Of a DNA stretch of 64,000 bases, positions 1-7,480 are shown in pieces. Numbering within the stretch: the stretch's first letter is position 1; each line of letters opens with the position of its first letter. The translations under genes were made by a program, and so were the position numbers. The notes beneath the pieces are model-generated. The model was given only the letters and a program-made list of their open reading frames with translations. It was not told where the DNA came from and ran no database searches. The stretch covers positions 55,650-119,649 of the forward strand of contig JBPOJB010000034.1 in assembly GCA_052034005.1 (NCBI GenBank). Reading direction: 5' to 3'. The DNA comes from JAAYDI01 sp052034005 (lineage in GTDB: Bacteria > Planctomycetota > Planctomycetia > Pirellulales > Pirellulaceae).

Positions 1-963
1 GCTGCAAACCGGGCTTTCCAGGCCGCCTTCGCACGAATCGCGGCGCTGGACGCCTGCCTGAGCGACTATTCCGCCGAGAGCGAGTTGGCAAAGTTTAGTG
101 CCGCGGCCCCCACTCCTGAGCCAGTCCACCTGAGCGACGACCTGTTCGCGGTCCTGACGTTGGCTCAGGATATCAGTGAGCAATCGCAAGGCGCTTTTGA
201 TGTCACGGTGGGCCCGTTGACCAGGCTCTGGCGCCGAGCGCGCTACCTGCACGAGATGCCCTCGGAGAGTCGGCTCCGGGACGCGCGCGCGGCGGTCGGG
301 CACCGGTACCTGACCCTCGACCCGGCGACCCATACGGCCCGCCTGCTCCAGCCCCGCATGCGGCTCGATCTGGGCGGCATCGGCCAGGGCTTCGCGGTCG
401 ACCAGGCCATGCTGGAACTCCGGAAATGCGGCATCGAGCGTGCGATCATCAATGCCAGCGGTGATCTGCTGGCCAGTGGACCGCCGCCCGGGCAGCCCGG
501 TTGGCTGGTCGGCATCGGGCCGTTGCAACCCAACGCGAAGCCGAGCGTCTTCGGACATCTGGCCCACCAGGCCATCTCCACCTCCGGTGATGCCTTCCAG
601 TTCGTCGAACTCAACCAGGTGCGCTACTCGCACATTGTCGACCCGCGCACCGGCCTGGGATTGACCGAACGCAGCAGCGTCTCCATCCTGGCTCAGGACT
701 GCACCCACGCCGACGCGCTGGCCACCGCGGCCAGCGTCATGGGCGTCGCGGCCGCACTACCGTGGATCGAACAGATGCCCGGCGTCGACGCCCTGTTCGT
801 CGTCGCCGAGGGGGATCACGTGGTCTCCCGGCAGACCGCCGGGTTCGCCCAGTGGGCTGTGGCGGACAGGCCCGAGGCGACGGACGACAGATCGCCGACA
901 CAGGCCGACCCGCTGCACGAACAGGCAACTGAAAGCCGCGCGCCACAGAATCCCAGAGACTGA
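1..963 (+). CDS. apbE: FAD:protein FMN transferase (ApbE family), 5' part outside the window
   Basis: ApbE-family enzymes attach FMN from FAD to a Ser/Thr of flavoproteins (for example Rnf/Nqr subunits) outside the cytoplasmic membrane. The reading frame is open from base 1 and already shows the family's N-terminal pattern (LDACLSDYSAESELAKF), so the start codon and any signal peptide lie upstream. Family blocks seen are FDVTVGPLTRLW, the glycine-rich DLGGIGQGFAVD, INASGDLLASG, AISTSGD and the C-terminal HIVDPRTGLG followed by ADALATAASVMG, which carries the Asp expected for metal binding. The last 35 or so residues are polar and low in complexity. MsrA follows on the same strand after 74 bp. 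The target flavoprotein is not in the window. Confidence 0.93.
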   Translation, partial: AANRAFQAAFARIAALDACLSDYSAESELAKFSAAAPTPEPVHLSDDLFAVLTLAQDISEQSQGAFDVTVGPLTRLWRRARYLHEMPSESRLRDARAAVGHRYLTLDPATHTARLLQPRMRLDLGGIGQGFAVDQAMLELRKCGIERAIINASGDLLASGPPPGQPGWLVGIGPLQPNAKPSVFGHLAHQAISTSGDAFQFVELNQVRYSHIVDPRTGLGLTERSSVSILAQDCTHADALATAASVMGVAAALPWIEQMPGVDALFVVAEGDHVVSRQTAGFAQWAVADRPEATDDRSPTQADPLHEQATESRAPQNPRD

Positions 964-997
964 AGCATTGAAGACGACATGCGGCATCCGGAACACG

Positions 998-1025
998 GAA
1001 TACTGAATACTGAATACTGAATACT
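998..1025. repeat. tandem heptamer repeat, 4 perfect copies of GAATACT
   Basis: Four exact copies of a 7-bp unit fill most of the short spacer between apbE and msrA and end 12 bp before the msrA start codon. The run is AT-rich against a GC-rich background. Other 7-bp-period arrays with different unit sequences occur at 7338 and 41784. Confidence 0.9.
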
Positions 1026-1037
1026 GAAAACGCTCCC

Positions 1038-1577
1038 ATGCCTTCCCTCGATCTCGCCACATTGGGCGGCGGCTGTTTCTGGTGCACGCAAGCCGTGTTC
1101 AGCGGGCTGCGCGGCGTCGTGCGGGCAACGTGTGGCTACAGCGGCGGCACGACGGCCGATCCGACGTACGAACAGGTCTGCACCGGCGCGACCGGACACG
1201 CGGAGGTGGTCCGCGTCGAATTCGATCCGTCGATCATCCCGTACGACGACCTGTTACAGATCTTCTTTCAGACGCACGACCCGACGACTCTGAATCGCCA
1301 AGGGGGCGACATCGGGGCTCAGTACCGGTCGGCCATTTTCTATCACGATGAGCAGCAGCGGCGTTCGGCCCTGGAGGCCATTGAAACGCTCGGCGCGTCC
1401 GGCGCTTTCGCGGCGCCGATCGTCACGCAGGTGGAGCCGGCCGGAGTGTTCTACGTGGCGGAGGACTACCACCAGGATTACTTCGCGTCTCATCCGACGC
1501 AGGCCTATTGCGCCGCCGTGATCCGGCCGAAGCTCGACAAGTTCCGCAAGCGGTTCGAGGACTACCTGGCACGGTAG
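1038..1577 (+). CDS. msrA: peptide-methionine (S)-S-oxide reductase MsrA
   Basis: MsrA reduces methionine-S-sulfoxide in oxidised proteins, using thioredoxin. The protein has 179 residues, normal for a single-domain MsrA. The active-site motif GCFWC starts at Gly12, with the nucleophilic Cys13 and Cys16. Further family blocks are the GYSGG segment, YEQVCTGATGHAEVV, the FFQTHDPTTLNRQGGDIGAQYRSAIF core and the C-terminal VEPAGVFYVAEDYHQDY. No signal peptide is seen, so it is cytoplasmic. No clear Shine-Dalgarno sequence precedes the ATG; the leader is the heptamer repeat. No MsrB domain is fused or adjacent. Confidence 0.96.
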   Translation: MPSLDLATLGGGCFWCTQAVFSGLRGVVRATCGYSGGTTADPTYEQVCTGATGHAEVVRVEFDPSIIPYDDLLQIFFQTHDPTTLNRQGGDIGAQYRSAIFYHDEQQRRSALEAIETLGASGAFAAPIVTQVEPAGVFYVAEDYHQDYFASHPTQAYCAAVIRPKLDKFRKRFEDYLAR

Positions 1578-1720
1578 GCCTCCTCCCGCGGCTGCCGGTT
1601 GGCCGGCACCTCCCCGTTCGTTCGCAGGGCACGCGCCGGGTTCCCTGCCGCACGGGATGCCCGGCGCGCCGTGATCGTGGACTTGCATCGGCCCGAGAAG
1701 ACCATAGGATAGACACCAAC

Positions 1721-1834
1721 CACGGCGGCCTCGGCGTCCGGACTGTCCCTTCAGCATGGCAGACTGGAAGCCTGTCCCACGGTGGCTTCGGCGTCCGGAC
1801 TGTCTCTTGCGCGCGACAGGCTGGAAGCCTGTCC
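1721..1834. repeat. two tandem 57-bp direct repeats with an internal palindrome
   Basis: Two adjacent units (1721-1777 and 1778-1834) share the segment TCGGCGTCCGGACTGTC and the ending CTGGAAGCCTGTCC. The second unit holds a perfect inverted repeat, GACAGGCT-GGA-AGCCTGTC at 1815-1833; in the first the left arm is degenerate. A related palindrome (AGGCT-GGA-AGCCT) recurs at 36442-36454, which suggests a dispersed REP-like family. The array ends just before the Shine-Dalgarno sequence of the STAS gene. Confidence 0.85.
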
Positions 1835-1856
1835 CACGCCCTCAGGAGGAATTGCG

Positions 1857-2216
1857 ATGGAAACGCCTGCCAAAGTCTCATTCAGCACCCGGGACGATGT
1901 GACGATCATCCACTTGCCCGCCGAGTTGATCGATCCGCTGGACATCGCGGTGGCACGTGACGCGTGGCGTGCGCATGTTCAGTCTCACAAGCCGCGGAAG
2001 ATCGTGGTCAACTTCGATGTCGTGCGCAGCTGCGGCTCGGAGGCGGTGGGCGGCCTGGTCCACCTGGGCACCACGGTCCGCAACTACGGCGGTGAGATCA
2101 AGCTGTGCAGCATGAGCGAGCGGGTGCGGGAGATCTTCGAGATCTGCCGACTGGTGCCCGGCGTGTTCGAACTCTACAACTCCGCGGGTGAAGCCATTGA
2201 GTCGTTCCAGAGCTGA
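1857..2216 (+). CDS. STAS-domain protein (anti-sigma factor antagonist type)
   Basis: This 119-residue protein consists of one STAS domain, the fold of SpoIIAA/RsbV-type antagonists that bind anti-sigma kinases or sit in stressosome-like switches. It shows the DVTIIHLPAELIDPLDI opening strand, KIVVNFDVVRSCGSEAVGGLVHL around the usual phosphorylation site, and the closing EIFEICRLVPGVFELYNS helix. The ATG is chosen because a strong AGGAGGA lies 7 bp upstream; longer in-frame starts would run into the repeats. Position-specific serine phosphorylation is plausible (Ser after Arg in VRSCGSEA) but not shown. No partner kinase or sigma factor gene is adjacent. Confidence 0.85.
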   Translation: METPAKVSFSTRDDVTIIHLPAELIDPLDIAVARDAWRAHVQSHKPRKIVVNFDVVRSCGSEAVGGLVHLGTTVRNYGGEIKLCSMSERVREIFEICRLVPGVFELYNSAGEAIESFQS

Positions 2217-2290
2217 CCGGCCAGCGGTGCGACCGATGATGTCCGCCAAGCGTTCGCTGGGGGTTGCGTTCGAAGTGGGCACGGAGACCT

Positions 2291-2312
2291 GACCGCGCCC
2301 TGCGGCGCGGTC
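2291..2312. terminator. hairpin between convergent genes
   Basis: A perfect 9-bp stem with a 4-nt loop (GACCGCGCC-CTGC-GGCGCGGTC) lies between the end of the plus-strand STAS gene and the end of minus-strand ilvD. There is no T-tract, so it is a candidate bidirectional, possibly Rho-assisted, terminator. Confidence 0.5.
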
Positions 2313-2328
2313 CCGTGGCTCGCTTCGG

Positions 2329-4158
2329 CTACCACTTCAACACCGCGCCGGTGTCGGCGCTGGTGGCCAGCGCGGCGTACTTCGAGAGGTACCCGCTCTT
2401 GAAGCGCGGTTCGGGCGCTTTCCAGCTCTGGGCGCGGCGCGCCAGTTCGGCCGCCTCCAGGCGCACCGACAGGGTGCGCCCGGGGATGTCGATCTCCACG
2501 ATGTCGCCCGGCTCGAGCAGCCCGATGGGTCCGCCGGCGGCGGCTTCCGGGCTGATGTGTCCGATGCAGGCGCCGGCCGTGCCGCCCGAGAAGCGGCCGT
2601 CGGTGATCAGCGCCACGGTATCGTCCAGGTTGACGCCTTTGATGGCGGAGGTCGGAGCGAGCATCTCTTGCATGCCGGGCCCGCCGCGCGGCCCTTCGTT
2701 GCGGATCACCACCACGTCGCCGGCCTTCACCTGCCCGTTGACGATCCCCAGGTACGCATCGGTCTCCGACTCGAAGATCACGGCGGGGCCCGTGTGGCGC
2801 AGCATCTCGGAGCGCACGCCGGCCGACTTGACCACCGCGCCCCGCGGGGCCAGGTTGCCGCGCAGGATGGCCAGGCCACCCTCCTGGCTGTACGCCTGGT
2901 CGACTTCCCGAATACAGTCGTGCGGGTCGAAGCCGAGCTCCTGGGTCGACAAATCGCGGATGGTGTCGGCGTGCCGCGCGATGTTCAATCCTTCCACGTT
3001 GCGCGTCCCGCCGGCGGTGACCGCCGCCAGCTCCAATGCTTCCCGGCTCACCCGCTCGCCACGTACGTCGTACTCCGCGATGTTCTCGCCCAAGGTCTTG
3101 CCGGTCACGGTCGGGCAGTCCAGCCGCAACAGATCCGGCCGGCCGCGCTGAATGCTGCCCAGGATCGTCGCGATGCCGCCGGCGTTGTGCACATCCTCCA
3201 CGTGATAGTGACTGCTGGGCGCCACCCGGCAGATATTGGGCGTCCGAGAACTCAGGTCATTGATCCGTTCCAGGTCGTAGGGGACCCTCGCCTCGTGGGC
3301 GACGGCCAGCATGTGCAGCACCGTGTTCGTGCTCCCCCCCATGGCCATGTCCAGGATCATCGAGTTGTCCACCGATGCGGCCGTCACGATCTCACGCGGC
3401 AGGAGCCCGTGCCCCGCGCCGAGCCGGTCGAACTGGCGGACCATTTCCACAATCCGCTCGGCGGCGCGCCGGAACAACCGTTTGCGCTCCACGCTCGTGG
3501 CCAGCAGCGTCCCGTTGCCGGGCAGCGCCAGGCCCAGCGCCTCGCACAGGCAGTTCATGCTGTTGGCCGTGAACATGCCCGAGCAGGAGCCGCAGGTGGG
3601 GCACCCGGTACGCTCCAGCGCCAGCAGCTCCTCGGCCGTCACTTTGCCCTGTTGCCTGGCCGCCGAGCCCGCGAACACATCGACCAGGTCGATCTTGCGG
3701 CCGTCGGGCGCCGTGCCCGCTTCCATCGGACCGCCACTGACGAACACGGTCGGGATGTTGCAGCGGACCGCGCCCATCAGCATGCCCGGGGTGATCTTGT
3801 CGCAGTTGGGAATACAGATCATGCCGTCGAAGCAGTGTGCGTGCACCATCGTCTCGAGGCTATCGGCGATCAGCTCCCGGCTCGGAAGCGAGTACTTCAT
3901 GCCGGTGTGCCCCATCGCGATCCCATCATCCACGCCGATCGTGTTGAACACGAACGGCACCCCGCCCGCCGCACGCACGCATTGCTTGACGAACTCGCCG
4001 ACACGGTTCAAGTGCACGTGGCCGGGCACGATATCCGTGTAGCTGTTGCAGACCGCGATGAACGGCTTGCTGAAATCGTCGTCCGTCACCCCCGTGGCGC
4101 GCAGCAAGCTGCGATGGGGAGCCCGCGCGTCACCGACCTTGATCATGTCCGATCGCAT
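2329..4158 (-). CDS. ilvD: dihydroxy-acid dehydratase
   Basis: IlvD dehydrates 2,3-dihydroxy-isovalerate and its methylvalerate homologue to the 2-keto acids in valine, leucine and isoleucine synthesis; it is a cytoplasmic Fe-S enzyme. The protein is about 609 residues, the family norm. Diagnostic blocks are FIAVCNSYTDIVPGHVHL, IPNCDKITPGMLM, GCPTCGSCSGMFTANSMN with the cluster cysteines, MAMGGSTNTVLHMLA, and GRFSGGTAGACIGHISPEA near the end. The start is set at the ATG preceded by AAGGA 8 bp upstream; an earlier TTG in frame is less likely. It stands alone, with no other branched-chain biosynthesis gene beside it. Confidence 0.96.
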   Translation of the reverse strand: MRSDMIKVGDARAPHRSLLRATGVTDDDFSKPFIAVCNSYTDIVPGHVHLNRVGEFVKQCVRAAGGVPFVFNTIGVDDGIAMGHTGMKYSLPSRELIADSLETMVHAHCFDGMICIPNCDKITPGMLMGAVRCNIPTVFVSGGPMEAGTAPDGRKIDLVDVFAGSAARQQGKVTAEELLALERTGCPTCGSCSGMFTANSMNCLCEALGLALPGNGTLLATSVERKRLFRRAAERIVEMVRQFDRLGAGHGLLPREIVTAASVDNSMILDMAMGGSTNTVLHMLAVAHEARVPYDLERINDLSSRTPNICRVAPSSHYHVEDVHNAGGIATILGSIQRGRPDLLRLDCPTVTGKTLGENIAEYDVRGERVSREALELAAVTAGGTRNVEGLNIARHADTIRDLSTQELGFDPHDCIREVDQAYSQEGGLAILRGNLAPRGAVVKSAGVRSEMLRHTGPAVIFESETDAYLGIVNGQVKAGDVVVIRNEGPRGGPGMQEMLAPTSAIKGVNLDDTVALITDGRFSGGTAGACIGHISPEAAAGGPIGLLEPGDIVEIDIPGRTLSVRLEAAELARRAQSWKAPEPRFKSGYLSKYAALATSADTGAVLKW

Positions 4159-4262
4159 CGCCCGTATCCTTGTCAATTGAGTTGCCGGTCATCAGAAGGG
4201 CCACCGCGTCTGGCCAGTGCACACCTTAGTCGCGCCGGCCGCCCATCGGCAAGAGGACGCCT

Positions 4263-5603
4263 TCAACTCCCTTGCCACTGGCCCCGCGTGAAGTCGGGAA
4301 CCGCCACCGGTGCGCTCCCCTGGGCGACCGATTCGATGCTCAACGGGAACACGCTGCTCCAGGCCGCCGCGTCGTAAACGGTCATGTCCAGGGGCAGCCC
4401 TTCGCGCAGGCACTGGATGAGCCGCCAGTTCATCAGGAAGTCCATGCCGCCATGGCCGCCGGCTGCCAGCGCTTCGGCGCGGAGCTTCTTCCACAGCGGA
4501 TGACCGTACTTCTCGTGGTACGCCGCCAGATCGGTCTCCCAATCGTCCGACCGGCCGTCCAGATGGATGCGGGGCGGGTAATCGCAGAACGTGCCGGCGG
4601 TCCCGCAGATCATGTTGATCCGGCTGTAGGGACGCGACAGGGCCAGCGAGTACTGGACCATGATCGTCCGCCCGCGCGCGGTTCTGATGAGCGACGTGTT
4701 GACGTCGCCGCAGGCGTATGTCTCGTGTCGACGCGGGTCGTCGGCCGGCAGCGCGTCGCGGCGTTGGGCGAGCGCCAATTCCAGCGAACTCATCGACACC
4801 AGGTACTCGAACAGGTCGCCGTCGTGGATCCCCATGTACTGCGCGACCGGGCCCAGCCCGTGGGTCGGGTAGAGGTTGCCGTTCAGCTCGCGGACGAACC
4901 GCCGGCGCCAGTTCATCGCGCTGACATCCTCCAGCAGCCAGCCGCGTGCCTCGTGCAGGTACCCGGCCTCGCCGTGCAGCAGTTCGCCGAACAGGCCCTG
5001 GCGCACCATGTTGAGCACCAGCATCTCGATCTCGCCGTAGCAGCAGTTCTCGAGCATCACGCAGTGGCGCTGCGTCTGTTCCGCCGTGTCGACCAGCTGC
5101 CAACACTCTTCCAATGTGATCGCGGCCGGCACTTCGACCGCCGCGTGCTTGCCGTGGCGCATCGCGCTGACCGCCATCGGCACATGCCAATCCCACGGCG
5201 TGGCGATGTAGACCAGATCGACGTCGTCCCGCGCGCACAGATGCTCGTAGTCCGTCTCATCCTTGGTGTAACTGGCCGGCTCCGGCCGGCCTGCCGCCAC
5301 CACCTGCCGACACGCGGCCGCCGCCCGCTCCGGGACGATGTCGCACACCGCGTTGATCGCGACGCCCGCGATACTCAACAGGTTGCCCAGCAGCCCCGAT
5401 CCGCGACCGCCGACCCCCACGAAACCGATGCGGACCGTGTGCAAAGGGCCCACGCGCAGGCCAGCCACGCTCTGCTGGCCCGCTTGTCGTGCCGGCGGGC
5501 GGGACGACAACCCGGCGGCCCGTGCCGGGCCCGCCAGCCCCCAGCTTGTGGCAGCCGCCGACGCGGACAGGAACGCGCGCCGCGAAAAACCGCTCTGGCT
5601 CAT
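4263..5603 (-). CDS. Tat-exported Gfo/Idh/MocA protein, GH109-like (NAD-dependent glycosidase type)
   Basis: The 446-residue protein opens with a twin-arginine signal (FSRRAFLSASAAATSWGLA). A Rossmann NAD(P)-binding domain follows (IGFVGVGGRGSGLLGN), with the EVPAA block in the GKHAAVEVPAAITLEECWQL region. The segments MLENCCYGEIEMLVLNMVRQG and NLYPTHGLGPVAQYMGI match what I know of GH109 alpha-N-acetylgalactosaminidases, which cleave glycosides by a transient NAD redox cycle. This points to an exported enzyme acting on an N-acetylgalactosamine or related glycan; the substrate is inference. A GAGGGAAG ribosome site precedes the ATG, 13 bp after the stop of the upstream gene, so the two are co-transcribed. 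Confidence 0.85.
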   Translation of the reverse strand: MSQSGFSRRAFLSASAAATSWGLAGPARAAGLSSRPPARQAGQQSVAGLRVGPLHTVRIGFVGVGGRGSGLLGNLLSIAGVAINAVCDIVPERAAAACRQVVAAGRPEPASYTKDETDYEHLCARDDVDLVYIATPWDWHVPMAVSAMRHGKHAAVEVPAAITLEECWQLVDTAEQTQRHCVMLENCCYGEIEMLVLNMVRQGLFGELLHGEAGYLHEARGWLLEDVSAMNWRRRFVRELNGNLYPTHGLGPVAQYMGIHDGDLFEYLVSMSSLELALAQRRDALPADDPRRHETYACGDVNTSLIRTARGRTIMVQYSLALSRPYSRINMICGTAGTFCDYPPRIHLDGRSDDWETDLAAYHEKYGHPLWKKLRAEALAAGGHGGMDFLMNWRLIQCLREGLPLDMTVYDAAAWSSVFPLSIESVAQGSAPVAVPDFTRGQWQGS

Positions 5604-5616
5604 GGTGCTTCCCTCA

Positions 5617-7218
5617 TCAGGCCTCCTCGATGAACTTGAACTTCAGCGCGGCAGCCAGCTCGCAAACCGGCTCTTTCAAGTCCCCGTAGAACGTGACGCG
5701 GTGCCAGCCGTACAGGTCCCAGAATGTGAAGAGCCGCTCCACATCCCCCACAATCTCGCCGGCCAGCTTGGTCCGGCAGGCGCGGTCGATGACGACGTTC
5801 TCCACCGCCTTGGCCTGGTGGAGCAGGATCTCCTGCCGCAGCGGATGGATCTCCATGGTCGTCGTCATGTAGCCCAACGGCAGGAACGACCGTACCGCGG
5901 CGCCCTGGCGGTCTTCCGAATGCGTCAGGATCTCGAACGCGTTCGCTTCCCGCGCCGGGCCAAACATCCGCGTCGACGCCACGCAGTGCGCGTAGATGAT
6001 CTGCCGCTTGGCCGTGTCAAGCACCGGGTCGGAGATGAACCCCGGCCGGCCTACCAGGTGCCGCATCGCGACCATGGTGGTCGTGGAGAGCAGGTCCGCT
6101 TCGCATGCGCCGATCAACCCGGTGTCCAGCAGTTCCACGAAGCCCAGGCACGGATAGGCCTTGAGGTGGCCCCCGTAGAAGCCGCCCAGACAGTTGATCG
6201 TGATGGCCTCCGCCTGGTGCTTCGCCAACACCGCTTGCTGGGCCAGGTAGAGCCGAGCCGATTGCTCCAAAGTCGTATCCGGATCGTCCAGCTGCACGCT
6301 CTGGGCCAGCGACTTCCAGCGCGCAGCGTACTGGCGCACCTGGTCCGGGTCCGCCTGGTCGGCGGCGGCCGACAGCTCCCCGAACGACACGTCGAGGACC
6401 TCGATCCCGAGATGCTCCTTGATCGCCGGCCCGATGTCCTGCATCTTGCCTCCCACGGTGAGGATCCGTGAGCCCTTCATCGCCTCGAGGCACTGTCCGA
6501 TGTCCGCCACCTGCAACGGGTCCTCCTTGCACGCGCTGCCGTCGCCGCGGCCCGTACGCTCCTGCCGAACACGATCGCAGGCCGCCACGAACTCCGCCAC
6601 ACTGCCGCCGCGGGCGATCACCTGGAAGCACCGGGCCGCCGCCGCCAGATCCTCCACGTTCGTGGAACTGACGACCGAGAAGTTCGAACGGGTGCGCCGC
6701 AGCCCCGCCGTGAAGACCAGGAACCCGCCGCTGCCGGCAAACGGGAAATCCGCCACGATCGTCGGCTTGCCGGACGCCACGATCGGCTGCATCACCTGCA
6801 CCCAGTTGTTCATCTGATAAACGATATGGCCGTCGACACGGTCCGCATCGTCGGCGGCCAACAACTTCTCGGCGTCCTTCTGGCCGTGCGCCGGAGTTGG
6901 CAGGAACTCGACTTCCGGACAGAGCCGCACCAGCGCCGACGTGACGCGTTCGATCTCGGGCCTGAAATCGTACCCGATGTGCGGCCAGGTAGGACGGTCC
7001 TGCGTGGGCAGCGCCCAGCAGGCGAAGATCAACCGCACGCGCGGCCGCCGTGGGGCCGGCTCGTCGGCCGACGCCCGCAGGGGCGCGGCCGTCGACCGGG
7101 GCGCCGTGCACACGCCGGAAGCCAGCCAGGCCGCACAGGTGCCGCACCCGGCAGTTAGAAGACGGCGACGCGTCAGACCACATGCACAACCCGACAGCAC
7201 CGGCGAATTGGCGTTCAT
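5617..7218 (-). CDS. fucose-isomerase-like secreted protein
   Basis: The 533-residue protein resembles the L-fucose/L-arabinose isomerase fold family found in PVC bacteria. An N-terminal Rossmann-like part runs from RVRLIFACWAL to about residue 190 (including VASGKPTIVADFPFAGSGGF), followed by an isomerase-like C-terminal domain with ITINCLGGFYGG, GLIGACEADLLST and VDTAKRQ-like strands. It has a Tat-like leader (LTRRRLLTAGCGTCAAWLA). The start is fixed by a near-perfect AAGGAGGT 6 bp before the ATG. It is first in an operon with the GH109-like gene. Enzymatic activity is not certain: export would be unusual for a sugar isomerase. Confidence 0.7.
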   Translation of the reverse strand: MNANSPVLSGCACGLTRRRLLTAGCGTCAAWLASGVCTAPRSTAAPLRASADEPAPRRPRVRLIFACWALPTQDRPTWPHIGYDFRPEIERVTSALVRLCPEVEFLPTPAHGQKDAEKLLAADDADRVDGHIVYQMNNWVQVMQPIVASGKPTIVADFPFAGSGGFLVFTAGLRRTRSNFSVVSSTNVEDLAAAARCFQVIARGGSVAEFVAACDRVRQERTGRGDGSACKEDPLQVADIGQCLEAMKGSRILTVGGKMQDIGPAIKEHLGIEVLDVSFGELSAAADQADPDQVRQYAARWKSLAQSVQLDDPDTTLEQSARLYLAQQAVLAKHQAEAITINCLGGFYGGHLKAYPCLGFVELLDTGLIGACEADLLSTTTMVAMRHLVGRPGFISDPVLDTAKRQIIYAHCVASTRMFGPAREANAFEILTHSEDRQGAAVRSFLPLGYMTTTMEIHPLRQEILLHQAKAVENVVIDRACRTKLAGEIVGDVERLFTFWDLYGWHRVTFYGDLKEPVCELAAALKFKFIEEA

Positions 7219-7337
7219 ACGGACCTCCTTCTTTTTTTGCCCTGAGGATGCTAGCCATCCTATCGCGGCCACCGGCAAATGCAAGCAGACGCCGGCCCAG
7301 CGGGGACCTGCCCATTCCCGGGCGTCCGGTGCCCACA

Positions 7338-7372
7338 CCCATCGCCCATCGCCCATCGCCTGTCGCCTATCG
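7338..7372. repeat. tandem heptamer repeat in the divergent spacer
   Basis: Five 7-bp units, three exact CCCATCG followed by CCTGTCG and CCTATCG, lie in the 262-bp spacer between the minus-strand fucose-isomerase-like gene and the plus-strand histidine kinase. A short inverted repeat ACCAT-ACTATG-ATGGT follows at 7390-7405. No convincing -35/-10 pair was found in this spacer. Confidence 0.8.
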
Positions 7373-7480
7373 CCGATTACTGATCATCGACCATACTATG
7401 ATGGTGTGGCGGCGGCGCGCGGGACGCGCTGGCCGACGACGAGCAGCTTGAGCTGGATTGAGGTGGCTGTGGGACCGGGC

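Noticed and set aside
2557..4377. Long plus-strand frame opposite ilvD
   Set aside because: It is antisense to a complete, motif-rich ilvD; the translation is Arg/His/Ala/Gln-rich without any family feature, as expected from GC-rich DNA.
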